A stretch of 64,000 nt of DNA, taken from the NCBI GenBank assembly GCA_902363595.1, contig CABJAP010000019.1, positions 8,264 to 72,263 on the forward strand. Direction: 5' to 3'. This stretch comes from Clostridia bacterium (GTDB taxonomy: Bacteria > Bacillota > Clostridia > Peptostreptococcales > Anaerovoracaceae). The position numbers were made by a program, and so were the translations under genes. Below, piece by piece: positions 43,690 to 52,388 of the stretch. The first letter of the stretch is position 1, and each line of letters starts with the position of its first letter. The notes beneath the pieces are model-generated. The model worked only from the letters and a program-made list of their open reading frames with translations. It was not told where the DNA came from and ran no database searches.

Positions 43690-43747
43690 TTGGAAAAAAA
43701 GCTGCATCATCAAATGGCTTTTAGGGTCAGTGAAAATGCAGCTTATC
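43690..43747 (-). terminator. stem-loop and T-run between carbamoylase and PreT genes
   Basis: On the minus strand AAGCTGCAT pairs with ATGCAGCTT around a 28-nt loop and is followed by seven T residues. Nearby are AGTGACGAATCGTCACT (43791-43807, palindromic apart from its central base) and GGGAGCTT/AAGCTCCC (43756-43775). The series of hairpins may form a leader that adjusts PreT/PreA expression. Confidence 0.62.
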
Positions 43748-43805
43748 CATTCAGGGGAGCTTGACAAAAGCTCCCTCCATTATCCTCTGTAGTGACGAAT
43801 CGTCA

Positions 43806-45083
43806 CTATTCAAAGTCTTCGTCCGCTTTCAGAATCGCATTCAGCAGTACGGTAGCGCCGCTGGTGCAGTGTTCTGGTTTTGCGTATTCCGGTTCGCAAT
43901 GGGACAGTCCGTCTTTTGTCTGGATGAAAATCATCGTTGTCGGCAGCATATATGCTACGAACTGTGCATCATGGCCTGCGCCGGAATGGATCATCTGATG
44001 GGAAATGTCTGCATCTTCAGCTGCAGATTTTACATAGCCGACCAATTTTTCGTTCCAATAAACGGTGTCGCGCTTCCAATTTTCTCTGATTTCGCAGTCA
44101 CAGCCAGCCCATTTCATAGTGGCGATCTTCTTCACGATCTCCATAACCTGCTCGCGGACCTTTGGATCTTCGTGGCGGACATCCAGTGAGAATTCCACTT
44201 CGTCCGGGATTACAGTATGTACGCATGGATGGCAGTAGATTTCGCCTGTGGTGTAAACCAGTTCTGGTCTGCCCAGCTTGTCGATCTCATCATGAAGATA
44301 GCACAGGGCCTGGGAAGCCGCATAGAGAGCATCATGTCTCTTGCTCATGGGGAAAGTTCCCGCATGAGCCGCAAATCCGGTGAACTTCAGGGAGTAGTTG
44401 AACATGCCCAGTACACAGTCAACAACGCCGATATCATTTCCCGCTTCTTCCAGGATCGGTCCCTGTTCAATATGCGCTTCGAAGTTGCACAGATATTTGT
44501 CAGGGCTGAGACGATATTTGGCATCGCCTTTATAGCCGGATGCATCCAGAGCTTCGCCGAAGGTTTTGGCGCTGCCTTCATGCTCTTCCATTGCCTTGGA
44601 TTTCATCATGTTTTCATATTTAAAGTTCTTTGCAATTTCAGGAGGCAGGTAGTCGTTGCATACAATACCGGAAACCATCATCGCCGGCGGATACAGAGAA
44701 CCTTCTTCGTTAGTCCAGATCATTGCCGTAAGCGGATGTTTGTGGGGAATGTTGTTTTCGGCAACGGTTTCCAAAACTTCCATTGCACTCATTACACCCA
44801 GGATACCATCGTAGTTGCCGCCGTTTTTAACGGAATCCACATGGGAACCAGTTACAATTCTCTTGGCGCCCGGATCGGTTCCCGGCAGAGTCGCATAAAT
44901 GTTGGCCACATCATCAATTTCGATTTCCGCGCCGATGGCCTTCATTCTTTTGATGAACTCTTCTCTTGCCAGTTTCGCTTCCGGTGACAGCGAATATCTA
45001 GTAATTCCACCGTGTCCGGCATCACCATATTTACTGAATGTCTTGATTTTATCAGTCATTCTGTCCAAACTACAAGTATACAT
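43806..45083 (-). CDS. M20 carbamoylase (N-carbamoyl-beta-alanine amidohydrolase type)
   Basis: The 425-residue enzyme has GSHVDSVKNGGNYDGILGV, NEEGSLYPPA and HIEQGPILEEAG, the zinc site of the beta-ureidopropionase / N-carbamoyl amino acid hydrolase group. Its place before PreT and PreA makes N-carbamoyl-beta-alanine (from dihydrouracil) the most likely substrate. The start follows AAGGAGGACGAAGATT. Its promoter carries a perfect LacI-type operator. Confidence 0.85.
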   Translation of the reverse strand: MYTCSLDRMTDKIKTFSKYGDAGHGGITRYSLSPEAKLAREEFIKRMKAIGAEIEIDDVANIYATLPGTDPGAKRIVTGSHVDSVKNGGNYDGILGVMSAMEVLETVAENNIPHKHPLTAMIWTNEEGSLYPPAMMVSGIVCNDYLPPEIAKNFKYENMMKSKAMEEHEGSAKTFGEALDASGYKGDAKYRLSPDKYLCNFEAHIEQGPILEEAGNDIGVVDCVLGMFNYSLKFTGFAAHAGTFPMSKRHDALYAASQALCYLHDEIDKLGRPELVYTTGEIYCHPCVHTVIPDEVEFSLDVRHEDPKVREQVMEIVKKIATMKWAGCDCEIRENWKRDTVYWNEKLVGYVKSAAEDADISHQMIHSGAGHDAQFVAYMLPTTMIFIQTKDGLSHCEPEYAKPEHCTSGATVLLNAILKADEDFE

Positions 45084-45150
45084 AATCTTCGTCCTCCTTT
45101 TTATATTTAAAAAAATTAGTTACCATACCTTCACAATGCAACAAGTTTCT

Positions 45151-45198
45151 GTAACCGGTTACATTTAATAATATACCATATTTTCAGAAAATTGCAAG
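45151..45198 (-). promoter_or_regulatory. sigma-A promoter with LacI-type operator
   Basis: TTGCAA (45193-45198) and TATATT (45171-45176, complement) are 16 bp apart. The perfect palindrome TGTAACCGGTTACA (45151-45164) covers the start-site region. It should be bound by the LacI regulator encoded 1.1 kb upstream and controls carbamoylase-PreT-PreA. Confidence 0.72.
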
Positions 45199-45204
45199 AG
45201 TTTT

Positions 45205-46314
45205 TTACCAATCCAATTTTAATTTTTTTGCCGGACAGATACAGGTACACAAACCGCAGCCGGTGCAAAGCTCCTGATCTACACAAATTTGATCGTCTTT
45301 TTTGGAAATCGCGTGATACATGCACGCATGGATACAGATGCCGCAATCAGCCGTACACGGCACGCTGATAGCAGTGCTGGTCGCCGGCTCGATTTTGATC
45401 TCATCAAATGATTTGAGATTTCGCAGCGCTTTTCCTTTTATTCTGGAAATGTTGCCGATCTTCTTTTCCTCCAACCACTGATTGAGACCGGTTATGATTT
45501 TGGTCAGGGCCTCGGGGCCGTTGATCATCACGGCTGTTCCCACCTGCACGGCGGATGCTCCCAACATGATGTATTCCAAAGCATTGCGGTAATCCGTAAT
45601 GCCGCCGATACCGCAGATAGGAATATCTACCGTCTGGGCGATGGTGGCTACGGAAGCCAGCCCCAGAGGGCGAATCGGCCCTCCCGAATATCCGCCATAT
45701 GTAGCCAGAGATGGTTTTCCCGTTTCAATATCCACGCTGAGAATGCAGCGAATGGTATTGATGGCGCTGACGCCGCTGGCACCTGCGTTTTTAGCGGCTT
45801 TGGCTACCGCGGAGATATTGGTTGTATTCTGGGAAAGCTTGACGATTACCGGCAATTTTACGTTGGATACAACCTCCTTGGTCATTTCAAAAACGGTTTC
45901 CGGATGGGAAGCCATGACTTCCAAAGATTCCCACATAGGATTGGATACGCTGATTTCAATGGCATCGGCTCCGAACTTTTCCATTTTTGTAGCCAAATAG
46001 GCCAGTTCCGACGGCGTATGGGCGGAAATGCTGGCGATCACCACGCCGCCGCCGCTCTTTGCGATCTCCATTTCCCGTTCCCAGCCTTCAATTTGTATAT
46101 CGCTGTAAAGTCTTATATTTTGAGCTCCCATGCCATCGTAAGCAATCCGTGGTCGTACATCCAGCAGGGTATCGCTGACTACGCTCTCTGTCACCACAGC
46201 CCCCGCTCCTGCTTTGATCAGGCGGCGAATGCTTTCACCATCCCTGCTCCAGGGACCCGCCGCTGCCATAATCGGATTTTCCATTCTCAGACCTAAAAAT
46301 TCTGTCTTCATCAT
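45205..46314 (-). CDS. dihydroorotate-dehydrogenase-like flavoprotein with ferredoxin tail
   Basis: The 369-residue protein resembles PreA: an FMN barrel (AAAGPWSRDGESIRRLI, GVSAINTIRCIL, YGGYSGGPIRPLG, CGIGGITDYRNALEYIM) and a C-terminal region with CTADCGICIHACMYH and CTGCGLCTCICP for two [4Fe-4S] clusters. The region equivalent to NFSCPQM in PreA reads VSNPMW, so substrate handling differs. It follows the LacI gene with overlapping stop and start (TAATG), so both share one mRNA. It may reduce a ring related to but distinct from uracil. Confidence 0.78.
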   Translation of the reverse strand: MMKTEFLGLRMENPIMAAAGPWSRDGESIRRLIKAGAGAVVTESVVSDTLLDVRPRIAYDGMGAQNIRLYSDIQIEGWEREMEIAKSGGGVVIASISAHTPSELAYLATKMEKFGADAIEISVSNPMWESLEVMASHPETVFEMTKEVVSNVKLPVIVKLSQNTTNISAVAKAAKNAGASGVSAINTIRCILSVDIETGKPSLATYGGYSGGPIRPLGLASVATIAQTVDIPICGIGGITDYRNALEYIMLGASAVQVGTAVMINGPEALTKIITGLNQWLEEKKIGNISRIKGKALRNLKSFDEIKIEPATSTAISVPCTADCGICIHACMYHAISKKDDQICVDQELCTGCGLCTCICPAKKLKLDW

Positions 46315-47339
46315 TAAAACATTTCTCCAATTCTTTCTTTATGGCCGCTGGACTTTCGAATCTTCAGCTTAGACTGAAGCAGGATCGTCTTCGGCTCCGT
46401 CTCTGGTTCCTCTTCGCCTTCTATAATATCAAATAGCAGACGCGCACCGTATACTCCCATTTTATGCAGCGGTACTTCTACGGTAGTCAGCTTTGGTTCT
46501 ACCAGATTTGACATTCTAACATTGTCAAAACCCATTACTGCCATATCATCGGGAATCTTGAGGCCTTTATCTTTAATAGCATCCATGGCACCAAAGGCGA
46601 TATAGTCGCTGCTGGCAAAAATCGCTCTCGGGGGATCGGCAAGTTCTGCCAGTTTTTTCGCCCCAAGGTAACCGCCTTCGATGGTGTTTTCTACCTCCCG
46701 CAGATAGTCCCGGACAAAGGGCAGTTCCGCTTCCTTGAGCGCTTGCTTATATCCGGCCATTTTATACTCATTCTCGATCTGAGGTTCGGTCCCATAAAGC
46801 ATAGCTATTTTTTCATGACCGCTTTCCAGCAGATGGTTCACTGCTTTTTTTGCTGACTGTTTGCAGTCGATGCTTACCACGTGCAGCCCCAGACTATTTT
46901 TATGCTCTCCGATGAGCACCACCGGAATTTTTTGTTCCTGCACCAGCTGAAAGTCTTTTTTTTCCAAAGAAGAACAAATAAAGATGATGCCGTCTACCCT
47001 TCTTTTTATCAGCTGATCCAGATATCGTTTTTCTTTGGCTGCATCGTGCTCCACGTTGCACATTAAGGCGATATATTCCTTTTGATGCGCCACATCCTCT
47101 ACACCTTTAGCGATCTCCATATGTACGGAATTCAATATATGGGGTATCATAAGGCCGATGGTCCCAGTCTTATTAAAATTCAGGCCCCGTGCGAACCAGT
47201 TGGGTGTATATTCTGTCTCCGCAATGATCTTTTCGATTTTTTCTCTGGTCTTCGGCGCCACGTTTTCCGGGTGATTCAGTACCCGGGAAACCGTCGCCAC
47301 AGAAACACCAGCCTGTTTTGCAATATGTCTGATATTCAT
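46314..47339 (-). CDS. LacI-family transcriptional regulator
   Basis: The 341-residue protein starts MNIRHIAKQAGVSVATVSRVLNH, the LacI HTH with hinge helix, then a periplasmic-binding-like ligand domain (GTIGLMIPHILNSVHMEIAKG, IFASSDYIAFGAMDAIK, MGFDNVRMSNLVEPKLTTVEVP). The start at 47339 is chosen because the HTH begins there, as is usual for the family. A longer ATG at 47381 adds 14 residues with no ribosome site. It likely represses the pyrimidine-type operon at 41-45 kb and its own promoter, where a related operator is seen. Confidence 0.88.
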   Translation of the reverse strand: MNIRHIAKQAGVSVATVSRVLNHPENVAPKTREKIEKIIAETEYTPNWFARGLNFNKTGTIGLMIPHILNSVHMEIAKGVEDVAHQKEYIALMCNVEHDAAKEKRYLDQLIKRRVDGIIFICSSLEKKDFQLVQEQKIPVVLIGEHKNSLGLHVVSIDCKQSAKKAVNHLLESGHEKIAMLYGTEPQIENEYKMAGYKQALKEAELPFVRDYLREVENTIEGGYLGAKKLAELADPPRAIFASSDYIAFGAMDAIKDKGLKIPDDMAVMGFDNVRMSNLVEPKLTTVEVPLHKMGVYGARLLFDIIEGEEEPETEPKTILLQSKLKIRKSSGHKERIGEMF

Positions 47340-47525
47340 AGCGCCCTCTTCAATCATTAATATTTTGTCCAATTCAATCATACGCTGCGCGGCCTGACCG
47401 GGCCGGCACCGTACATGTCAGTCCTCACCTTTTCAGAAGGCTTATCTGGTGCTCATTTTCAGTTTTCCGTTTTTTTGGTTCCTATATAATTCGGCACCGC
47501 CCTTGAAGCTCTCATCTCCTTATGA

Positions 47526-47552
47526 CAAAAAGGCCTGGACACCGCCAAGCCT
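47526..47552 (-). terminator. terminator or attenuator hairpin in the leader of the LacI gene
   Basis: On the minus strand AGGCTTGG pairs with CCAGGCCT and is followed by TTTTTG. It sits 155 bp downstream of a sigma-A promoter and 190 bp before the LacI start, so it could cut short the LacI mRNA or end the thioredoxin reductase transcript. No gene is convincing in 47340-47771. Confidence 0.55.
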
Positions 47553-47704
47553 CTACATTTCGAATCTCTGCCTGTCAGAATCCCAGTAAAAAGATCCCGC
47601 TCTTGCAGAATGAAAGCAGTTTCGGTCTCATCTCGGCGGCTATCATCCGAATATTCTTCTCTAAAATGCTCACCCACATATATTTTCAGAATATTACTAC
47701 TATA

Positions 47705-47733
47705 ATTATCGCACTTTATGAAACCGTTTTCAA
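47705..47733 (-). promoter_or_regulatory. sigma-A promoter of the LacI gene with overlapping operator
   Basis: TTGAAA (47728-47733) and GATAAT (47705-47710, complement) are 17 bp apart. The near-palindrome TGAAACCGTTTTCA (47719-47732) overlaps the -35 box and resembles the operator at 45151, hinting at self-repression. A weaker match, TGTGACTAGTTACA, is at 47763-47776. Confidence 0.6.
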
Positions 47734-47771
47734 CATTAAACTTTGTTTTTTTTAAGTTTTTTTGTGACTAG

Positions 47772-48659
47772 TTACATCTTTAATAGCTCGTCTGCCGCTC
47801 CCAACGCTGCCACAGCTCCGTCAGCAGCAGCAGTCACAATCTGCCGTACCCCTTTGGTTCTCAAATCCCCTGCTATAAAAACACCCGGCACATTAGTACG
47901 ACAATCTTCTCCAGCAATTACATAGCCTTCCTGAGTCAATTCCACCTGTCCTTCCAAAAAACTGCTGTCAGCTTCATATCCAATGGCAACAAAAACCGCA
48001 CTGGTCCGTAGGATCTCCCCATTATCCAGCACCGCTTCTTCAACAACCGTTTCGCCTTGAATCTCAGCTACATTGACACCATACATCACCGATATATTGT
48101 CTTTTTTCTCCACTCCGGATTTGAGCGTTTCTTCTCCATTTAAACTGTCCTTGCGGCAGACAATGGTAATATGATTGCAGTAGGCTGCCATATACAGGGC
48201 ATCTTCCATAGCCGTATTACCTCCGCCCACCACGACCACATCCTTATCGGCGAAAAAGCGTCCGTCGCAGATGGCGCAGTAGGAAACGCCTTTTCCAGCC
48301 AGCTCATCTTCACCTGGGCAGCCCAGCTTTCTCCTCTTGAGTCCGGCCGCGATAATCAGTTTTTGTGCCTGATATTGATTGGCTCCCGTCTCTATGATTT
48401 TATGCTCCGCATCGATTTTTTTAACTTCTTCCAGTTTGATTACGCCGCCCAAAGAGGTCAGCTGCTCATACATTTTTTCCGCAAAATCCGGCCCTGTTAC
48501 CGATGGTACGGCGGGATAATTTTCAATCTCCGCCGAAAGAATGGTCTGTCCGCCAAAGGAAGCTTTATCGAATATCAAAGTTTTCAATCCCGAGCGAATC
48601 GCATAAATGCCTGCGGAAAGCCCGGCTGGTCCCGCACCTATAATAATCACATCATACAT
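47772..48659 (-). CDS. trxB: thioredoxin reductase
   Basis: The 295-residue flavoprotein has FAD and NADPH sites (VIIIGAGPAGLSAGIYA, DVVVVGGGNTAMEDA) and the redox pair in CAICDG near residue 130, as in bacterial thioredoxin reductase. It reduces thioredoxin with NADPH. The start at 48659 follows GGAGGAAAAAACA. The stop codon overlaps a LacI-like half palindrome, which is probably chance. No thioredoxin gene is adjacent. Confidence 0.88.
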   Translation of the reverse strand: MYDVIIIGAGPAGLSAGIYAIRSGLKTLIFDKASFGGQTILSAEIENYPAVPSVTGPDFAEKMYEQLTSLGGVIKLEEVKKIDAEHKIIETGANQYQAQKLIIAAGLKRRKLGCPGEDELAGKGVSYCAICDGRFFADKDVVVVGGGNTAMEDALYMAAYCNHITIVCRKDSLNGEETLKSGVEKKDNISVMYGVNVAEIQGETVVEEAVLDNGEILRTSAVFVAIGYEADSSFLEGQVELTQEGYVIAGEDCRTNVPGVFIAGDLRTKGVRQIVTAAADGAVAALGAADELLKM

Positions 48660-48733
48660 TGTTTTTTCCTCCTCATTCATCCCTTGTGTTTTTTATTATA
48701 CCCATTACCAAAAACTTTTAACGTTTTTCTGCC

Positions 48734-48778
48734 TTGACATTCTAATCGCCTTCTGTTAATATTGTTAGAGTTCTAACA
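48734..48778 (+). promoter_or_regulatory. sigma-A promoter with MarR-type operator
   Basis: TTGACA (48734-48739) and TAATAT (48757-48762) are 17 bp apart. The inverted repeat TGTTAGA-GT-TCTAACA (48763-48778) directly follows the -10 box, so bound repressor would block transcription of the MarR gene. Confidence 0.75.
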
Positions 48779-48793
48779 AAGGGAACAAATTTT

Positions 48794-49213
48794 ATGAAAA
48801 ATATAGGCAAAATGATTCATGTCATTGATGTGAAATTAAAGAGAAAAATCGACCGTCTTGCAGACGAATACAATCTGACGTTAATCCAGTTCATCGCTAT
48901 GGAGCATATTTTTATAGCCTCCAAAAAGGGAGATGTATTCCAGCGTGATCTGGAAGCGGCATTGGATGTGCGGCGCTCAACTATTTCCAATGTGTTGGGA
49001 ATTCTGGAGAACAAAGGATACATTCGCCGGGAAAGCGTTGCCTGCGATGCACGGCTGAAAAAATTGGTTCTAACTTCGGCCGGCGAGTCTACCTTCATTG
49101 AGTTTGAACAAAGGCTGGCTCAGGATGAAGCACAGGATTTTCAGGTATTTACAGATGACGAGATGGAAACACTGCTGCGTCTTTTAAAACGCTTGTCCGA
49201 AACGATTAAATGA
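48794..49213 (+). CDS. MarR-family transcriptional regulator
   Basis: The 139-residue winged-helix protein has the MarR core (LIQFIAMEHIF, FQRDLEAALDVRRSTISNVLGILENKGYIRRE, ACDARLKKLVLTSAG). It is divergent from trxB and upstream of a MATE exporter gene, with operators before itself and probably before the exporter. It most likely senses a toxic compound and represses both. Confidence 0.88.
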   Translation: MKNIGKMIHVIDVKLKRKIDRLADEYNLTLIQFIAMEHIFIASKKGDVFQRDLEAALDVRRSTISNVLGILENKGYIRRESVACDARLKKLVLTSAGESTFIEFEQRLAQDEAQDFQVFTDDEMETLLRLLKRLSETIK

Positions 49214-49245
49214 ATGTACTTGCAGATACATTCATTTTCTTTTCA
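49211..49245 (+). terminator. terminator after the MarR gene
   Basis: TGAATGTA pairs with TACATTCA around an 8-nt loop, followed by TTTTCTTTTC. Confidence 0.65.
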
Positions 49246-49251
49246 TTGATA

Positions 49252-49269
49252 TAGTTCGATATCTAACTT
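49252..49269. promoter_or_regulatory. possible second MarR operator before the MATE gene
   Basis: TAGTTCGATATCTAACTT is partly palindromic and shares TCTAAC with the operator at 48763. It is 25 bp upstream of the MATE start. Confidence 0.4.
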
Positions 49270-49293
49270 ATTTATAAAGGGGGAATTTTTAAA

Positions 49294-50664
49294 ATGTCTG
49301 ATGCAACACTTCAAAAAACCGAAAATAAAATGGGGATTATGCCCGTTAACAAATTACTGATTACTATGGCTCTGCCGATGATTATTTCCATGTTGGTGCA
49401 AGCCCTGTATAATGTAGTGGATAGTATCTTCGTAGCCATGATCAACGAGAACGCTTTGACCGCCGTGTCCCTGGCCTTTCCCATCCAGAATCTGCTCATC
49501 GCTGTGGGCAGCGGGGTAGGCGTGGGCATCAATGCACTACTTTCCAGAGCTCTGGGGCAGAGGGATCAGCCGAGAGTCAATAAAGTAGCCATGCAGGGGC
49601 TTTTACTCATCGCTATCTGTTATTTGGTGTTTCTGCTCTTTTCCTTTACCGGGGTCAACATCTTCATGAGGGCCCAGACAGATATTGCCCAGATCCTCGA
49701 TTACGGAAACATCTACCTGCAGATCTGCTGCGCCATGTCCTTCGGGCTCTTCTTTCAGTTCACCTTTGAGCGTCTCCTTCAATCCACCGGACGTACCTTT
49801 TATACCATGATCACACAGGGTATCGGTGCTGTTATCAATATCATCCTTGATCCGATCCTGATCTTCGGTCTTTTGGGAATGCCGAAAATGGGAGTGGCCG
49901 GGGCTGCTCTAGCTACGGTTTTAGGGCAGATCGCAGCTGCCTGCCTTGCTTTGTTTTTTAATTATAAGAAAAACCATGATGTTACGCTGAGCTTCAGCTG
50001 TCTTCGCCCGGACCGGCACATTCTCTTCAGTATCTTGTACATTGGAATTCCGTCTATTTTGATGATGGCTATAAGTTCGGTCATGACCTTCGGCCTCAAC
50101 AAAATCCTGATTGCGTTCAGTTCCACAGCTGTGGCGGTTTTCGGGGTCTACTTTAAACTTCAAAGCTTTGTCTTCATGCCCATTTTCGGCCTCAACAACG
50201 GCATGGTACCCATCGTCGCTTATAATTACGGCGCCGGTAAAGAAGACCGTATTCATCGCACCATTCGCTACGCGGCCTGTTATGCCATCGGCATCATGTG
50301 CCTGGGGGTAATCCTCTTTCAGGCTATACCCGGCCCGCTGCTCCATTTGTTCAGCGCGTCTGAGCATATGATGTCCATGGGCATTCCGGCCCTGCGGATC
50401 ATTTCCATCCATTTTGTATTCGCCGGATTTTCCATCATCGCCAGTTCCGTATGCCAGGCACTGGGGATGAGCGTATACAGTTTGATCGTATCCCTGATCC
50501 GCCAGCTGATCGTGCTGCTGCCGGCCGCTTATTTGCTCTCCCTGTCGGGAAATATCAATGCGGTATGGTGGGCCTTCCCCATCGCCGAACTGGTATCCGT
50601 CTTATTGTGCGCACTCTTCCTGAAGAAAACATTGGCAAAGGTCAAGCGCTCTCTCCATGGATAG
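49294..50664 (+). CDS. MATE-family multidrug efflux transporter
   Basis: The 456-residue protein has 12 membrane spans and typical repeats, e.g. ALPMIISMLVQALYNVVDSIFVA and QNLLIAVGSGVGVGINALLSRALG. MATE carriers export cationic drugs or metabolites by Na+ or H+ exchange. The start follows AAAGGGGGAATTTTTAAA. It is paired with the MarR gene and ends at a two-way terminator. Confidence 0.9.
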   Translation: MSDATLQKTENKMGIMPVNKLLITMALPMIISMLVQALYNVVDSIFVAMINENALTAVSLAFPIQNLLIAVGSGVGVGINALLSRALGQRDQPRVNKVAMQGLLLIAICYLVFLLFSFTGVNIFMRAQTDIAQILDYGNIYLQICCAMSFGLFFQFTFERLLQSTGRTFYTMITQGIGAVINIILDPILIFGLLGMPKMGVAGAALATVLGQIAAACLALFFNYKKNHDVTLSFSCLRPDRHILFSILYIGIPSILMMAISSVMTFGLNKILIAFSSTAVAVFGVYFKLQSFVFMPIFGLNNGMVPIVAYNYGAGKEDRIHRTIRYAACYAIGIMCLGVILFQAIPGPLLHLFSASEHMMSMGIPALRIISIHFVFAGFSIIASSVCQALGMSVYSLIVSLIRQLIVLLPAAYLLSLSGNINAVWWAFPIAELVSVLLCALFLKKTLAKVKRSLHG

Positions 50665-50673
50665 CTCCAAAAT

Positions 50674-50724
50674 AAAAACAGCGGATATGCCGTTCTCCGG
50701 CATGCCCGCTGTTTTCTTTTTTAC
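50674..50724. terminator. two-way terminator between MATE and lipoprotein genes
   Basis: AAAACAGCGG...CCGCTGTTTT forms a long stem with an internal GCATGCC segment. T-runs flank both ends, so it can stop transcription of the plus-strand MATE gene and the minus-strand PepSY gene. Confidence 0.85.
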
Positions 50725-51086
50725 TGATTTACTGCTTCGTCTTCCCAACTGAGGATTTCGCCGGAAACCGCATCGATTTCAAAATCGTATTCCCGGTTGT
50801 TATAGACGATTTCACCCTCGTATTCCTGACGGCCATCGTCTTTGTCCAGCTTGAATTTGGTAATATGGGATTCCTTGGCGCCCTCTACTTTCTTAAGGGC
50901 AATTTCCTTGGCCTTCTGTTCACCGATCAGATTCTGCTGGCTTTCAGAAGTCGCCGCTTGTGTAGTCTGTTCGCTGGAAGGCGGCTGGGTCTGCTGGGCA
51001 GCTTTATCGTCGTCTCCGGAAGAGCATCCGGCAATCATCAATACTGCTACAACCGCAGCTAACAGCAATGTAACTTTTTTTCTCAT
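50721..51086 (-). CDS. PepSY-domain lipoprotein
   Basis: The 121-residue protein has a lipoprotein signal peptide (MRKKVTLLLAAVVAVLMIAGC, lipobox IAGC), a low-complexity Q/T/S linker, and a C-terminal PepSY domain (residues about 55-118; EIALKKVEGAKESH, YEFEIDAVSGEILSWE-like). It is anchored outside the membrane. PepSY proteins often inhibit proteases or bind cell-surface partners. The start at 51086 follows GAGAGGAGATGGAATT. Confidence 0.8.
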   Translation of the reverse strand: MRKKVTLLLAAVVAVLMIAGCSSGDDDKAAQQTQPPSSEQTTQAATSESQQNLIGEQKAKEIALKKVEGAKESHITKFKLDKDDGRQEYEGEIVYNNREYDFEIDAVSGEILSWEDEAVNQ

Positions 51087-51164
51087 AATTCCATCTCCTC
51101 TCTTGCTTCTATTGTGTACCATTATGGTACATTCTATAAATGAAAGGAGCATTAAAATTTTCTT

Positions 51165-52388
51165 TTATTTCGCGCCGGTCAAATCAGAAGCCAGATCGAG
51201 CAGAAACTGTGCTCCCAGAATCAAATCTTCCTTTTTGGTATCTTCCTCTGGTACGTGACTTCTGCCGCCAATACTGGGTACAAAGATCATTCCTGTTCTG
51301 GCATGGTTTGCGATCATACAGGCATCGTGTACCGCGCCGCTGTCCATCACTTGATGAGGAATTCTTTTCTTTTCCGCCAGCCCTTTCATAGTCTCAATCA
51401 GCCCAGTGTCAAGGCTGAGGGGCTTGGATGACGATGTTCTTGTTATCTGGCAGTCCACGCCTCTTTGGCTGCAAATTTCTTTGAACGCCGCTGTAATACG
51501 ATCCATATAGGTCTGAATTTTTTTGTTGTCCCGATCCCTAACCTCCAAGGTAAACCGGGCTTTTTCCGGGATCACGTTGGAGCAGTCCGGTTCTGCGTGG
51601 ATGCGTCCCACGGTTACCACACTTATTCCATCCGGCCTGACCATGTCTTCTGCGGCCAGAATGCACTGGGCGGCAGCGCAAAGGGCGTCTTTGCGATCGA
51701 CCATGGGCGTTGCTCCCGCATGGTTGCCCACGCCTTTTATTTCAACCTCAATGACTTGCATACCGAAAATGGCCTCAACGATTCCCAGAGGCAGTCCCTT
51801 TCTCTCCAGCACCGGGCCCTGCTCAATATGCAGTTCCAGCATAGCCTCAATTTGAGCGAAATCCCACCTGACCGCTTCAAGGTCCGCCGGAGATGGATCT
51901 CCCAAAATGGTTCTCAGGGAAATGTCTTGGTCGTTCTTCAGCTTATCCAGATCAGGGTCGCCGTAGCTGCCGGTAATAAATTTGCTGCCAGTCATGGTGG
52001 ATCCGAAGTTGGATCCCTCTTCCTCCGCAAAGATCACCAGTTCCAGATTGCGCCTAAGCTGACAGTCTTTCAAAGCCCGCAGAACCGCAAGTCCCCCTGT
52101 GACGCCGTAGATTCCATCCAGCCAGCCGCCGTTTCGTACAGTATCCACATGGGAACCGATTACGATTCTCTTTCGCCCTTCCTGATTCTGCGGCATATGG
52201 ATGCGTACATTTTTCAGCGCGTCCGTTTCGATCTGGCAGCCCAGAGCCTTTGCCTGTTCAAAGAGGTATTTCCTGGCTTTTTTATCCTGCTTCCCATAGG
52301 AAAATCTGGTAACACCGCTTCCCGGCGTGTCGGTAAAATCCTTCAGAAGATGAAGGTCTTCCAGCAGTCTTTCTCCATTAATCTTCAT
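51165..52388 (-). CDS. M20 carbamoylase, partner of the dihydropyrimidinase
   Basis: The 407-residue enzyme has GSHVDTVRNGGWLDGIYGV, EEEGSNFGSTM and HIEQGPVLERKG, the N-carbamoyl amino acid hydrolase/allantoate amidohydrolase site. Its start at 52388 overlaps the end of the dihydropyrimidinase gene (ATGAAGATTAA), so the two are translated together and probably open a cyclic amide ring then remove the carbamoyl group. Confidence 0.83.
   Translation of the reverse strand: MKINGERLLEDLHLLKDFTDTPGSGVTRFSYGKQDKKARKYLFEQAKALGCQIETDALKNVRIHMPQNQEGRKRIVIGSHVDTVRNGGWLDGIYGVTGGLAVLRALKDCQLRRNLELVIFAEEEGSNFGSTMTGSKFITGSYGDPDLDKLKNDQDISLRTILGDPSPADLEAVRWDFAQIEAMLELHIEQGPVLERKGLPLGIVEAIFGMQVIEVEIKGVGNHAGATPMVDRKDALCAAAQCILAAEDMVRPDGISVVTVGRIHAEPDCSNVIPEKARFTLEVRDRDNKKIQTYMDRITAAFKEICSQRGVDCQITRTSSSKPLSLDTGLIETMKGLAEKKRIPHQVMDSGAVHDACMIANHARTGMIFVPSIGGRSHVPEEDTKKEDLILGAQFLLDLASDLTGAK

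Noticed and set aside
47459..47677. 72-codon minus-strand frame in the LacI leader
   Set aside because: No ribosome site, composition unlike neighbours, and it overlaps the terminator hairpin. A leader peptide remains barely possible.
47763..47776. TGTGACTAGTTACA as a LacI operator
   Set aside because: It overlaps the stop codon of trxB and is not near a promoter start; kept only as a weak note.
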